Shown here: one piece after another, positions 45,490 through 55,416 of the stretch
Position numbering within the stretch: position 1 is the stretch's first letter
Layout of the letters: the number at the start of each line of letters is the position of its first letter
Assembly (NCBI GenBank): GCA_014529675.2
Contig: CP076040.1
Span: 2,437,894 to 2,501,893 of the forward strand
Direction of reading: 5' to 3'
From: Opitutia bacterium ISCC 52
GTDB lineage: Bacteria > Verrucomicrobiota > Verrucomicrobiia > Opitutales > UBA2995
DNA: 64,000 bases
The notes under the pieces: generated by a model
Told to the model about the DNA's origin: nothing
Seen by the model: only the letters and a program-made list of their open reading frames with translations
The model's database searches: none
Made by a program: the position numbers and the translations under genes

Positions 45490-46911
45490 TCACTCACCTC
45501 GAAGCTTTGCCAGATAATCAGCCAAGGGCTTCCCAAAAGATCCATTGGTAAAGATAATCACCAAGCGTCCAACGTCCCCAGGTAATTCCTCTAAATCCGC
45601 AAACAAACTTTCTTTGCTGAGGCAGGCTTTAGCCGAAAGGCATTGTTCACTCAACGTCTCGACCATCGCATTCGTATCCATACGAGAGTCATCAGAATAT
45701 ATTTCAGCGCGGTGGACAGGAGATATCAGCACACGATGAGCAGTGCCTAAGGCTCCCATAAATTCCTCCTGCAACACATTCGTAGCAGAAGTATTACTTC
45801 GTGGTTCAAATACGGCTACCACTTCACGCTCTGGATAACAGTTTTTGAATGATTCAATGCACAGTCGAATCGCAGTCGGATGATGAGCAAAGTCTTCGAT
45901 CACGAATAGCTGTTCCGATTCAAACAACACGTCTTGCCGACGTGCAACACCTCTGTAGCCATCCAATGAATGATGTGAACAGAAATCCATTGGATGTTCC
46001 CTGTTAACCGCAAAACCAGACGCGAGCATGGCCATAGCCGTATTCCTTGCATTGAAAATGCCGTTTAGCTGAGTCGAAACTTCCAAGGACTTGCCTGCCT
46101 TAGAGTCGACCAACCTAAAGGCACTGCCACTAGGCCCCTCATTAAAATCCTGAATAATGAAGTCGTTATTATCTTCTACTCCCACGAAACAAACTTGGGT
46201 CCAGGATACAGGAAGAAGCTCGCGAATCACCGGATCATCCCCATTGGCCAGAATAACTCCATTGCCTGGCACAATCCTTATAAGATGATTAAAGGTCCGC
46301 TTCACATCCGCTAGATCCCGAAAGATGTCAGCGTGATCGAATTCAATATTATTAATCACCAAAACATCGGGGCGATAATGGATAAATTTGCTGCGCTTGT
46401 CGAAAAAGGCGGAATCATATTCGTCCCCTTCCAAAACAAAAGGACTTGTCCCATTTCCTAATTCCGAACCTGAAGAGAGGGAATTGGGCACTCCTCCAAT
46501 CAACCAACCAGGATCTTGGTCCCCTTGTTTCAAAAGCCACGCGGTCAAAGCGGTAGTCGTGGTTTTCCCATGCGTGCCGGTGATCACGATTCGAGATCGA
46601 TCACCTAAAAGTTGATTATCGATGAGCGCTGGAAGACTCGTAAAAGAAAACTGTTTGCGCCTAAGAATAAATTCCACCTCAGGATTTCCGCGCGTCACGG
46701 CGTTTCCTACCACTACTAAGTCTGGCTGAAACGTTTCCAGATTGCTTTCATCCCAACCGGCGAAGCATTGAACACCCGCCTCTTCTAGAACGGTACTCAT
46801 GGGAGTGTAAATCCCCTGATCGGAACCAGCGATTGTGTGACCCGCACGCTGCATCAGCACCGCAACATTGCCCATGGCCGTGCCACAGATCCCGATGAAA
46901 TAGATTCTCAT
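45490..46911 (-). CDS. mpl: UDP-N-acetylmuramate:L-Ala-gamma-D-Glu-meso-DAP ligase
   Basis: Murein peptide ligase that recycles the tripeptide from peptidoglycan turnover back to UDP-MurNAc. 473 residues. Mur-ligase motifs: YFIGICGTAMGNVAVLMQRAG (N-terminal Rossmann), ITGTHGKTTTTALTAWLL (ATP loop), VINNIEFDHADIFRDL and FEPRSNTSATNVLQEEF. GICGTAMG and the length favour Mpl over MurC. It shows that this organism recycles its wall. Confidence 0.93.
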   Translation of the reverse strand: MRIYFIGICGTAMGNVAVLMQRAGHTIAGSDQGIYTPMSTVLEEAGVQCFAGWDESNLETFQPDLVVVGNAVTRGNPEVEFILRRKQFSFTSLPALIDNQLLGDRSRIVITGTHGKTTTTALTAWLLKQGDQDPGWLIGGVPNSLSSGSELGNGTSPFVLEGDEYDSAFFDKRSKFIHYRPDVLVINNIEFDHADIFRDLADVKRTFNHLIRIVPGNGVILANGDDPVIRELLPVSWTQVCFVGVEDNNDFIIQDFNEGPSGSAFRLVDSKAGKSLEVSTQLNGIFNARNTAMAMLASGFAVNREHPMDFCSHHSLDGYRGVARRQDVLFESEQLFVIEDFAHHPTAIRLCIESFKNCYPEREVVAVFEPRSNTSATNVLQEEFMGALGTAHRVLISPVHRAEIYSDDSRMDTNAMVETLSEQCLSAKACLSKESLFADLEELPGDVGRLVIIFTNGSFGKPLADYLAKLRGE

Positions 46912-47079
46912 TTTGAGTAAAACAAGGCCAAGTCCTGTCTAAAGAATCAAGAACAGATTTTGAAACCTGGGAAGCATTGCTTGAGAATGACGAAAAAGAG
47001 TCATTTTTTAATTTTTGAGGCTGACACTCAACCCTCGGACTCTCTGAATGTGGGCCAGCGTATCTTAATTATCTAATCC

Positions 47080-47565
47080 GTGTCAGGAAGACTCCTATTT
47101 ATCTGCACAGGCAACACTTGCCGAAGCCCCATGGCTGAGCGACTGGTTCAGCACGCATTGTCGGTTGAAGCCCCACCGTTGAATCAGCTCAAAGTAAGGT
47201 CGGCTGGCATCGCTGCAGGGAACGGCTGTCCAGCCTCATCGAACTCAATTGCCGCACTCAAGAAGGTGGGCATCGACTTGAATGACCATGCCTCCACTCA
47301 GGCAACAGAGGAGACTCTCCTGGAGGCAGATCTCATTTTTGCCATGACCGATTCACACTTGGATTCGGTGCGCTATCATCTGGGAGACCAAGCCGAAGGC
47401 CGAATCCACCTAATGCGGGAATTCATGAACAATACTTCCGACCAACAAATTCCAGATCCTTTCGGGGGTGGTTTTGCAGATTACGAATACACCCGAGATT
47501 CCATGGTAGAAGCGATCCCAAGTCTCATCGCATTTCTAAAAACTAAATTTCCAGCCGCAACATGA
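47080..47565 (+). CDS. Low-molecular-weight phosphatase, arginine-phosphatase-like
   Basis: 161 residues, GTG start. The P-loop is FICTGNTCRSPMAERL, with Thr at the fifth loop position. In Bacillus YwlE that Thr gives specificity for phosphoarginine, whereas tyrosine phosphatases have a bulky residue there. The general-acid loop is IPDPFGGG. It overlaps rpiB by 4 bp, as ywlE does in Firmicutes. Phosphoarginine activity is inferred from this residue and the context. Confidence 0.88.
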   Translation: MSGRLLFICTGNTCRSPMAERLVQHALSVEAPPLNQLKVRSAGIAAGNGCPASSNSIAALKKVGIDLNDHASTQATEETLLEADLIFAMTDSHLDSVRYHLGDQAEGRIHLMREFMNNTSDQQIPDPFGGGFADYEYTRDSMVEAIPSLIAFLKTKFPAAT

Positions 47566-48008
47566 ATATAAGCCTAGGCACCGACCACGGCGGCGTCGAC
47601 TTGAGAGAAAAAGTCGCCGCTTACCTTAAAGAAGAAGGACACACCGTGTTAGACCATGGAGCCTTCAATGAAGATTCGGTCGATTATCCCGACTACGCAA
47701 AGCTGGTTTGTGGCGACATCACGGACGGAAGAGCTGACTACGGCCTTCTTATTTGCAAATCTGGGATAGGCATGAGCATCAGCGCCAACAAAGCGCAAGG
47801 TATCAGAGCCGCGCTTGTCGCTTTCGATGAAGACGCGGCTATGACTCGCAAACACAATAATTCCAATGTTTTGGTATTGCCCGGAAAGCACACGACGGAC
47901 CAGCAAGCCTATGACCGAATCAAGGATTTCATTTCCACCGAATTCGAAGGCGGCCGTCATGCTCGTCGTGTCGATAAAATGGAAGTTCAAGGAGAGACCT
48001 GCTGCTAA
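47562..48008 (+). CDS. rpiB: Ribose-5-phosphate isomerase B
   Basis: Interconverts ribose-5- and ribulose-5-phosphate. 148 residues. GTDHGGVDLREKV (catalytic loop), CKSGIGMSISANKAQGIRAA (phosphate/active-site loop with Cys) and ARKHNNSNVLVLPGK-type loop. It overlaps the phosphatase gene by 4 bp (ATGA), so both are translationally coupled. Confidence 0.94.
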   Translation: MNISLGTDHGGVDLREKVAAYLKEEGHTVLDHGAFNEDSVDYPDYAKLVCGDITDGRADYGLLICKSGIGMSISANKAQGIRAALVAFDEDAAMTRKHNNSNVLVLPGKHTTDQQAYDRIKDFISTEFEGGRHARRVDKMEVQGETCC

Positions 48009-48094
48009 TAGGAACCTAGAGGGACAGATAATCACTCCCGGATGCTCATTTTAGCATTGAAACTAAGGTCCAGGACACGATCTATTCTAGGAAC

Positions 48095-48865
48095 ATGAAA
48101 GCAGAGACCCGTCGAGAGCGCTCCCCAAAACAGGGATTTACGCTTATTGAGTTGATAACGGTGATCACCATTGTGGGTATTTTGGCCGGGCTCCTCTACC
48201 CCACCATTACCGGAATTTTAAATCGGGCCAAGCGTGCGGAATCGTCCAACAATCTAAAACAGATTGCCAACGCTTACCAACAATACCGTTCTGACAATAA
48301 CGGGCGAAACGTTCCCATCCGGATTGCCAAGAACCCGAACTCAGGCCAAGACGCCGTTTTCGAGGCAACCACCGTTTACCACCTGGCATATGAACTTGCT
48401 TGGCGTGGTTACTTATACGAAGGAGCCATCTACCAGATTTCAACGGACCGGTATGTTGAACTAAAAGGCGTAAAACCTCAGGCAGTAGCGGAGCGGGATT
48501 CAGCAGGTTCCCCTTGGGTTTTATCTCAGATCTTTTCACAGTCAGCTGTCAGCTTTGATCTGGTAGCCGGACTCTCTTCCAACGCACCCTCGTCTCCACC
48601 GGTTGCTTTTACCAGAGGTCTCGATTCTCAGACTGGGAAATGGGACAGCGATGAAATCGTGTCCCCTTATGGTGCAGATGTTGGCCACATCGCCTTTTTA
48701 GACGGAAATGTTGAGTGGTATAGCAGCACCAATGGTGAGCTAACCAATCCCATAACTCGCAGGCCGACTACCAATTTCCTTCAATCGATATCTCAAGGTG
48801 CCCGAATCTTCGGCGATCCTGATCAAAGTCTACTCGATGGGAAAGAGGGAATATCTTCCACCTGA
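48095..48865 (+). CDS. Type II secretion pseudopilin-like protein
   Basis: 256 residues. KQGFTLIELITVITIVGILA is a prepilin N-terminal methylation motif (cleavage after Gly). The C-terminus has VGHIAFLDGNVEWYSS, the DGNV signature frequent in Verrucomicrobia and Planctomycetes pseudopilins. Many paralogues occur in such genomes; the secretion partner is not in the window. Confidence 0.88.
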   Translation: MKAETRRERSPKQGFTLIELITVITIVGILAGLLYPTITGILNRAKRAESSNNLKQIANAYQQYRSDNNGRNVPIRIAKNPNSGQDAVFEATTVYHLAYELAWRGYLYEGAIYQISTDRYVELKGVKPQAVAERDSAGSPWVLSQIFSQSAVSFDLVAGLSSNAPSSPPVAFTRGLDSQTGKWDSDEIVSPYGADVGHIAFLDGNVEWYSSTNGELTNPITRRPTTNFLQSISQGARIFGDPDQSLLDGKEGISST

Positions 48866-48913
48866 TATCCTTAATACCGCCCTTCATCCATTTCCCAGAA
48901 ACATGCTCCCATC

Positions 48914-50581
48914 ATGTCTGATCCAATATATGTAATTGGTCACAAGAATCCCGATGCGGATTCTATCTGCGCAGCCATTGCCTACGCTGATTTTAAAAAC
49001 AAGCTTACCCAGTCATCCGATTACGTTGCTGCCAGGTGTGGTAATTCCAATGCACGGATCGATGCCATCCTCGACTATTTCAACATGTCACTGCCCTTAT
49101 TCATTGGGGACGTCACTCCTCGATTGCGGGACATTATGATCTCAGATGTGCGGTCCGTGAAAACAGGCGCAACTTGCATTGAGGCACTAGAAGTCATTGA
49201 TGAATTTGATGTACGTTCGGTACCTGTGGTTGAGGAAGACGGTTCCGTAAAAGGCCTACTATCCATTTTCCAAATGGGGGAATTTTTCATACCGAAAATC
49301 AGAGAACCGTTCTCCATGCGAAGAGTTGTTTCCTCTGTTCAGGCCATTATAAATTCAATCGACGCCAAGATACTTAATTCGAATAAGCCAGACGAGGTGG
49401 AAGAGATGTTTGTCCGAGTAGGTGCAATGGATATTCGCTCATTCGGAACATTCACCGAAGAGGAAAAAATTCCAGCCGAGCAAAGTATTATTGTCGTCGG
49501 AGATCGGTACGACATTCAATCCAAGTCCATTTACAGTGGCGTGCGACTGCTCGTCATTACAGGTGGCCTCGATGTTGATCCAGAAATTGTAGAACTGGCC
49601 AAAGAGAAAGGCGTCAACCTTATCATCAGCCCCTATGATTCTGCAACAACGGCATGGACGATTCGCTCTGCAACCTTGGTGAAAGACATGGTCGATACCA
49701 AGTTTACAAAATTCGGACCTGAAGAGACGGTGAAGGATGTCCGTCGCCGAACGGCCATGATCAACAGCCCTATTTATTTTGTAATGGATGATAAAGACCG
49801 GATGTTGGGGATATTTTCCAAAACCGATCTGTTACGCCCTACCAAATCCAAAATCATCCTGGTGGATCACAATGAAGTTGGCCAAGCCGTAAACGGGGCA
49901 TCAGAGGTAAACATTCTGGAGATCATCGATCATCACCGCTTGGGGAACACACCTACTTCTCAGCCCATACTTTTCATCAACGAACCGGTGGGCTCATCCT
50001 GCACGATTGTCGCTGATCAATATCAGCGTTTCAGTATTCAACCCTCCCCAGAGATCGCAGGCATCATGATGTCGGGTATCATTTCCGACACTCTTCATTT
50101 GAATAGTCCTACCTCTACCGCAAAGGACAAAGAAATACTAAGCTGGTTGGCAGGCATTGCCGATGTGGAATCGAATGAGCTTTCCCAAACGATCTTCAAT
50201 GCAGGATCCATCATTGTATCTAATACTCCCGAAGAAGTCATTACAGCCGACCAAAAGATGTATTGCGAAGGAGAGATAAGCTACTCTGTTTCCCAAGTTG
50301 AAGAACTCGGCATGGAAAATTTCTGGGAGAAAAAAGATATTCTATTGCAAGCCCTCAAAGACTTCCGGAAGCAGGAAGATCTTTATATGGCAACCCTGCT
50401 GGTAACCGATATTAATTCTCAGAATTCTTTACTCCTTGTTGCAGGAGAAAGAGAGTTTCTCGAACGCATTTCCTATCCAATTGTGGAATCGAACTGCATT
50501 TTCGACCTTCCTGGAATCGTATCGCGGAAGAAACAGTTGATTCCTTACCTTACAGGAATTTTGGAAGCTGCACCGGCGTAA
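48914..50581 (+). CDS. Manganese-dependent inorganic pyrophosphatase with CBS and DRTGG insert
   Basis: Family II PPase hydrolysing PPi. 555 residues, well above the 310 of the plain enzyme. DHH domain VIGHKNPDADSICAA first; then CBS pair (ISDVRSVKTGATCIEALEVI and MINSPIYFVMDDKDRMLGIF) flanking a DRTGG-like regulatory domain; then the DHH motif ILEIIDHHRLGN and a DHHA2 part. CBS-type PPases are regulated by adenine nucleotides. Confidence 0.95.
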   Translation: MSDPIYVIGHKNPDADSICAAIAYADFKNKLTQSSDYVAARCGNSNARIDAILDYFNMSLPLFIGDVTPRLRDIMISDVRSVKTGATCIEALEVIDEFDVRSVPVVEEDGSVKGLLSIFQMGEFFIPKIREPFSMRRVVSSVQAIINSIDAKILNSNKPDEVEEMFVRVGAMDIRSFGTFTEEEKIPAEQSIIVVGDRYDIQSKSIYSGVRLLVITGGLDVDPEIVELAKEKGVNLIISPYDSATTAWTIRSATLVKDMVDTKFTKFGPEETVKDVRRRTAMINSPIYFVMDDKDRMLGIFSKTDLLRPTKSKIILVDHNEVGQAVNGASEVNILEIIDHHRLGNTPTSQPILFINEPVGSSCTIVADQYQRFSIQPSPEIAGIMMSGIISDTLHLNSPTSTAKDKEILSWLAGIADVESNELSQTIFNAGSIIVSNTPEEVITADQKMYCEGEISYSVSQVEELGMENFWEKKDILLQALKDFRKQEDLYMATLLVTDINSQNSLLLVAGEREFLERISYPIVESNCIFDLPGIVSRKKQLIPYLTGILEAAPA

Positions 50582-50613
50582 GGCCCAAAGAGACTGACTA
50601 GACCCATTCCTGA

Positions 50614-52092
50614 TTAACGGCCCCAAGGATTGTGAGTCTGAGATTCTCCAAATAAAACTTTCTTGTACAAGTCTTCGTAATCCATAGCGGATACTTTCCA
50701 GGAGAAATCTCTTTCCATGCCTTCTTTTTGTACGGCCTTATATCGAGTTTGGTCTTTGTGAAGTTTGAAGGAGCTTGCTAATCCCTCTTTCAATCCAGTC
50801 TCGTCAGGAGTCACAACGACTCCGGTACCACCTTCGGGATGCTCTTCTGCATCGATGACCGTATCGGCTAATCCTCCGACTTTGCTGACAATAGGGACTG
50901 TGCCATAGCGCTGGCTGTACATCTGATTCAAGCCACAAGGCTCAAATCGTGAAGGCATGAGAAAAAAATCAGACCCCGCCTCGATCATATGACTCAAAGA
51001 TTCGTCGTAATCAAAAGACACATACACCTTATCCGGAAGCTGGGCCTGTAGCTTTTTCAAGCCCTGCTCCAATTTGGGATCGCCTTTTCCCAGTACGACA
51101 AAACGAACATCATTGTCTGAAAAGAACGCCTTTTGCTTCAAAATGAAATCGACTCCCTTTTGATCAGTTAGCCTCGAGACACAGCCATAAACGGGAACTT
51201 CTTTACCTCCCTTAAGCCCCGCACGTTTCAAAAGAGCAGCTTTATTCTTAGCTTTTCCGGCCATCTTGCGAATCGAGTAATGTTCTTCAATCAGTGGGTC
51301 CTTGGCTGGATTCCAAACCGCGGTATCAATTCCATTAAGGATTGCGTAAAGTTCCTTTTTGCGACGGGCAAGAACGCCTTCCAATCCACAACCAAACTCA
51401 GGATCCAGGATTTCCTTTGCATACGTGGGGCTCACGGTGGTCACCGCGTCTGAAAAGAAGATACCTCCTTTGAGGAAATTTATCTGCCCATAAAACTCCA
51501 GGCTATCTATTCCGTAGAAGGGCGCAGGCAAGTTCGTTAATTGAAAACTCTTCTCAGGAAATACTCCCTGAAAAGCCAGATTATGGATGGTAAGCACACT
51601 ACGTGCCCCTACTTGCGTACCTTTCTGAGCTTCCGCAACCCTTGCAAACAAAGGGACCAAAGCCGATTGCCAATCATGACAATGCAGAATATCGGCATGA
51701 AAATTCTCATGTACCAAAGTGTCAACTACAGCCTTGCAAAAGAAAATGAATCGCGCATCGTTGTCGCTGTAATCTCGGCCCTTGGGTCCGTAGGGAAAGC
51801 TTCGGTCAAAAAATTCATCTCGACCGATCAGATACAGATCCAAGTGCTTACCCAACTTTAGTTTATAAACCTCACCTACCAAGACGTCGTCTCCTACCTT
51901 TATGGCCAACGAATGGAGTTGTTGAGCTTTTTTGAAAGCATCAGACTCCTTGATCGTCCGATAAAGAGGGAGAAAACTAACTACATCATGCCCCTGCTTG
52001 GCAGTATGATGTGTGAGAGCTCCGACTACGTCAGCCAGTCCACCCGTCTTAACGAAGGGTACCTGTTCACTGCTTATGTGAACTATTTTCAT
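50614..52092 (-). CDS. glgA: Glycogen synthase (ADP-glucose)
   Basis: GT5 starch/glycogen synthase. 492 residues. VKTGGLADVVGALTHHTAKQ is the ADP-glucose-binding KTGGL motif; YSQRYGTVPIVSKVGGLADT is the C-terminal conserved motif. It starts 2 bp from the rnr reading frame on the other strand. Shows glycogen storage. Confidence 0.96.
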   Translation of the reverse strand: MKIVHISSEQVPFVKTGGLADVVGALTHHTAKQGHDVVSFLPLYRTIKESDAFKKAQQLHSLAIKVGDDVLVGEVYKLKLGKHLDLYLIGRDEFFDRSFPYGPKGRDYSDNDARFIFFCKAVVDTLVHENFHADILHCHDWQSALVPLFARVAEAQKGTQVGARSVLTIHNLAFQGVFPEKSFQLTNLPAPFYGIDSLEFYGQINFLKGGIFFSDAVTTVSPTYAKEILDPEFGCGLEGVLARRKKELYAILNGIDTAVWNPAKDPLIEEHYSIRKMAGKAKNKAALLKRAGLKGGKEVPVYGCVSRLTDQKGVDFILKQKAFFSDNDVRFVVLGKGDPKLEQGLKKLQAQLPDKVYVSFDYDESLSHMIEAGSDFFLMPSRFEPCGLNQMYSQRYGTVPIVSKVGGLADTVIDAEEHPEGGTGVVVTPDETGLKEGLASSFKLHKDQTRYKAVQKEGMERDFSWKVSAMDYEDLYKKVLFGESQTHNPWGR

Positions 52093-52147
52093 ATTGGCTA
52101 CGTTGAGTCATCGAGAGTTATTAGCCAAGCAAAACGAAATCAAATTT

Positions 52148-54571
52148 ATGAAATTTAAGAAACCCATTTTAGAACTCCTCAGTTCACCTGACTATATTCC
52201 CCTTTCCGCCAAGGCCATTGCCTCGGCACTGAGCATAAAAAACAAGTTTATGCAGAAGGAATTGGACCAGGCACTGAAGCAATTATTATCAGGGGGCCAG
52301 ATCGTCCGCATTAAGAACGGGCGCTATATTATCCCGACAGATGCTGACTTGCTCAGCGGTATCATTCGATTCCGCCAGAGCGGAAGCGCCATTTTGCTAC
52401 CCGATCCTGTACTAGGAGGAAAACTTCCGACTCCACTACCCATTCGGTCAGAGGACACAGGAGTAGCTCTTCACGGAGATCGGGTGGTCGTGCGAAAGAT
52501 GACAACCCCCAAGCGCCTATATGGAAAGAGAAAAGGCGGAAGACGCTTGTCCAAGGAAAAGGAAACAACTGGGAGAGTCATAGAAATAACGACCCGAAAG
52601 AACCCCAATATGGTCGGGACGCTACGGCGAGCTCAGTATTTCTGGTATGTCGTACCAGACAGTCCGCAAATCCATAAGGACATCGTGGTCAAGGCTCCCA
52701 AGAAATCGGGATTAGATCCCATCCCTTCGGTGGGAGATAAGGTCACCGTAAAGATGGAAGCCTGGGAAGACCGCAATATGAGCCCAGAAGGTACCATTAT
52801 CGAGGTCTTAGGAAAAACCTTCTCTCCAGGAGCGGAATACAAAGGGGTCCTAAGAAAGTTTAATCTACAGCCCGAGTTTCCGGCTGATGTACTTGCGGAA
52901 GTCAAAAACCTCGCCAAAACCGTTCAAGAAGAGGACCTCGTGGGACGGCAAGACTTCACCAAGATTTTTACCTTCACCATCGATCCGGATGACGCGAAAG
53001 ATTTCGATGATGCGCTATCCGTAGAGTATGTGGATAATGGAAATATTCGAATCGGGGTTCATATCGCCGATGTAGGAGCTTACGTAAAACCTGGCACTCG
53101 TTTAGATAGCGAAGCCACCAAACGCGGGAACTCAACCTACCTCGTAGGCACCGTGATCCCCATGCTACCCGAGCAACTCTCCAATGGCCTTTGCAGCCTG
53201 AAAGAGGATGTCATCCGCCTGACCAAGAGCGTCGTATTTACCTTTTCTCCGGAGGGCAAGATTCGCCGCGTTAACTATGCGAATTCCTATATTCGCAGCC
53301 GTAAGCGTCTTACCTACAAACAGGCCTATGTCCTGATGAAAGAAGATAACATCCAGGCCGCTCGCGAGCTTCCCCTACCCCCGAAACACCAAACGGGATC
53401 GACCGGCCGCGCCTTGAAGGAATTGTCGAATAAAGAACTCACTGATTTACAAAAAGCCATACGCAGCTGTTGGTCGATCGCTACCGTGCTCCGCAAAAAA
53501 CGGTTCGAACGAGGCAGTCTCGATCTGGATATGCCGGAGGTAAAAATCTACGTCGACGAAAAGGGCTACGCCGATCGCATGGAACGAGTAGAGAATGATG
53601 AAAGCCATCAGCTAATTGAAGAGTTCATGCTCGCCGCCAATGAAGGAGTAGCCCGTGAGCTCCGTAAGAACAACTTCCCAGCCATCTATCGCGTTCACGA
53701 AAAACCCGATGAACAAAAGTTGTATGAGCTCTCCGAAACGATGCTCACTCATGGACTAGATACCGGCGATTTAAACAGCAAACGCGAAGTAGTAAAGTTG
53801 CTGGCAGCGATCAAGTCCCACTCTTATGGCTACACACTCCGCATCCAGTTTTTAAGGTCATTAAGGCAAGCCTGTTACATGGCAGAACCATTGGGACACT
53901 ATGGCCTGCACAAAAGCAACTACACGCATTTTACTTCTCCTATCCGACGCTACTCAGATCTCATCGTTCATCGCATCTTTGAGAATTACTTGGTTCGCCA
54001 TCGTGGCCAACCCGAGCTACCGAGACAACAGATCAGATACAAACAATCTAGACTCCTTGAGATTGCCCAACAAGTCACCTTGCGAGAACAAAACAGCACG
54101 GAAGCTGAAAGAGAATCGGTCAAAATCAAGCAACTCGAATTCTTTGAGCGAGAAGCCAATAAAAAGGACAAAACCATTTTTGACGCCGCGGTGTTGGAAA
54201 TCAAAAACCACGGATTGTTTGTTGAGTTGAAGGAGTCATTGGTCTTCGGACTGCTACCGACCTCCAGTTTGAAGGATGACCTTTACCATGTATCGCAAGA
54301 CGGAATCGAACTTTATGGACGAAGGACCAAGAAGCGCATTCGAGTGGGAGAAACCATCCAGGTGGTTGTGTCGAAAGTAGACAGATTCAAACGCCTCATA
54401 GACTTCAACATCTCAAACCAAAATGGAGGTGAATCAGCGGATGAGCAAAAGAGACAGGAGAAACGAAGCAAGCCTCGAACGGATGGACAAAAGAGCCAAA
54501 AGAAACGAACCAAGCCTCGGGCGGATGGGAATAAAGGTAACTACCCGAAGAAGAAAAGAAGGAATCGTTAA
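52148..54571 (+). CDS. rnr: Ribonuclease R
   Basis: 3'-to-5' exoribonuclease of the RNase II/R family. 807 residues from ATG 52148; the frame extends 18 codons upstream toward glgA. Winged-helix N-terminus (PLSAKAIASALSIKNKFMQK), cold-shock domains, RNB core (FTIDPDDAKDFDDALSVEYV, HFTSPIRRYSDLIVHRIFEN), S1 domain and a very basic tail (QKKRTKPRADGNKGNYPKKK). Divergent from glgA with only 55 bp between likely starts, so the two promoters overlap. Confidence 0.96.
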   Translation: MKFKKPILELLSSPDYIPLSAKAIASALSIKNKFMQKELDQALKQLLSGGQIVRIKNGRYIIPTDADLLSGIIRFRQSGSAILLPDPVLGGKLPTPLPIRSEDTGVALHGDRVVVRKMTTPKRLYGKRKGGRRLSKEKETTGRVIEITTRKNPNMVGTLRRAQYFWYVVPDSPQIHKDIVVKAPKKSGLDPIPSVGDKVTVKMEAWEDRNMSPEGTIIEVLGKTFSPGAEYKGVLRKFNLQPEFPADVLAEVKNLAKTVQEEDLVGRQDFTKIFTFTIDPDDAKDFDDALSVEYVDNGNIRIGVHIADVGAYVKPGTRLDSEATKRGNSTYLVGTVIPMLPEQLSNGLCSLKEDVIRLTKSVVFTFSPEGKIRRVNYANSYIRSRKRLTYKQAYVLMKEDNIQAARELPLPPKHQTGSTGRALKELSNKELTDLQKAIRSCWSIATVLRKKRFERGSLDLDMPEVKIYVDEKGYADRMERVENDESHQLIEEFMLAANEGVARELRKNNFPAIYRVHEKPDEQKLYELSETMLTHGLDTGDLNSKREVVKLLAAIKSHSYGYTLRIQFLRSLRQACYMAEPLGHYGLHKSNYTHFTSPIRRYSDLIVHRIFENYLVRHRGQPELPRQQIRYKQSRLLEIAQQVTLREQNSTEAERESVKIKQLEFFEREANKKDKTIFDAAVLEIKNHGLFVELKESLVFGLLPTSSLKDDLYHVSQDGIELYGRRTKKRIRVGETIQVVVSKVDRFKRLIDFNISNQNGGESADEQKRQEKRSKPRTDGQKSQKKRTKPRADGNKGNYPKKKRRNR

Positions 54572-54837
54572 CAATACGGCTATAAACGGCTAGTCAATTG
54601 CTCCCATCCTTCTTGCCTTTTGGCCAAAGGCTATAGCAAGACGCGGCGGGAACTTTCCAAGGCGTTTCGCAGCTTAGTTGAATGATCAATATGGCATCGT
54701 TGGAAACACCAATGACCGTCTCTCAGCTATGAAAGCCCGTCCAGGTCTTTTAACCTTGGCTATATTTTGCATAATTCGAAGCAGGCCTAGTTAAGCTTTG
54801 GGTTGCAACATCCGACCAACTCCACAAAACAATCTGT

Positions 54838-55374
54838 ATGGATCATTACACCTTTCATAAAAGACTTAAGGAAATCTGGCAAAAGGGTTATGACGACTAT
54901 CAAGCAGGTGGTCGCGAGCCGGGTGCCTATTTAACAGAAGACGACCAGGCATTCCTGGCCGAAATTGGCGCAAATCAACAGGATGTTTATGACGCCACCG
55001 ATGATTGGATCCGCTATGGCGGCCCCGACTGGGAAACCTTTCTGGCAGTACAGGTCCTGCGCTTTAACTACTTCAAACTGGTAATGAAGGGCGAGCCTGG
55101 AACCTATGTTCGCCCCATTGACGAATACACGCCTAAACAAAGTGAAATCAACGGCATCCCCTGGCTTCCTCGTATCATCGAAAAGGCGCAGCACAAACTA
55201 CGTGGTGAGCTCGAACCCGACGTCATGTATGGCTGTGGAGGCGACCGCGATTTCTTCCAGAAGCATAATCTCCATGCGGCAGAATTCCTGCAACTCGTCT
55301 GGAACAACTTCGATGATCCACAAACCATAGCCAGCTACCTGGAAGAACACTCCCCTATTCTACAAAAAGCGTAA
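54838..55374 (+). CDS. DUF5069 protein
   Basis: 178 residues. IPWLPRIIEKAQHKLRGELE and FFQKHNLHAAEFLQLVWNNF match the DUF5069 core (LPRxIDKARxKLxG, GIDAExF). It is common in Verrucomicrobia; function unknown. First of five rightward genes (DUF5069, bifunctional nuclease, dus, rhomboid, TIM barrel) with small gaps. Confidence 0.8.
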   Translation: MDHYTFHKRLKEIWQKGYDDYQAGGREPGAYLTEDDQAFLAEIGANQQDVYDATDDWIRYGGPDWETFLAVQVLRFNYFKLVMKGEPGTYVRPIDEYTPKQSEINGIPWLPRIIEKAQHKLRGELEPDVMYGCGGDRDFFQKHNLHAAEFLQLVWNNFDDPQTIASYLEEHSPILQKA

Positions 55375-55416
55375 AGGCACTTGCCGACACTTCGGGAGTT
55401 ATTTTTAGTTCAAATC

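Noticed and set aside
46987-47016. ATGAC/GTCAT hairpin with T-run between divergent mpl and the phosphatase gene
   Set aside because: Short stem in an AT-rich promoter gap; no gene on the plus strand ends there.
54572-54837. Small hairpins (GCCTTT/AAAGGC) after rnr as tRNA or riboswitch
   Set aside because: No tRNA T-loop or known riboswitch core; nothing else supported in this 266 bp.
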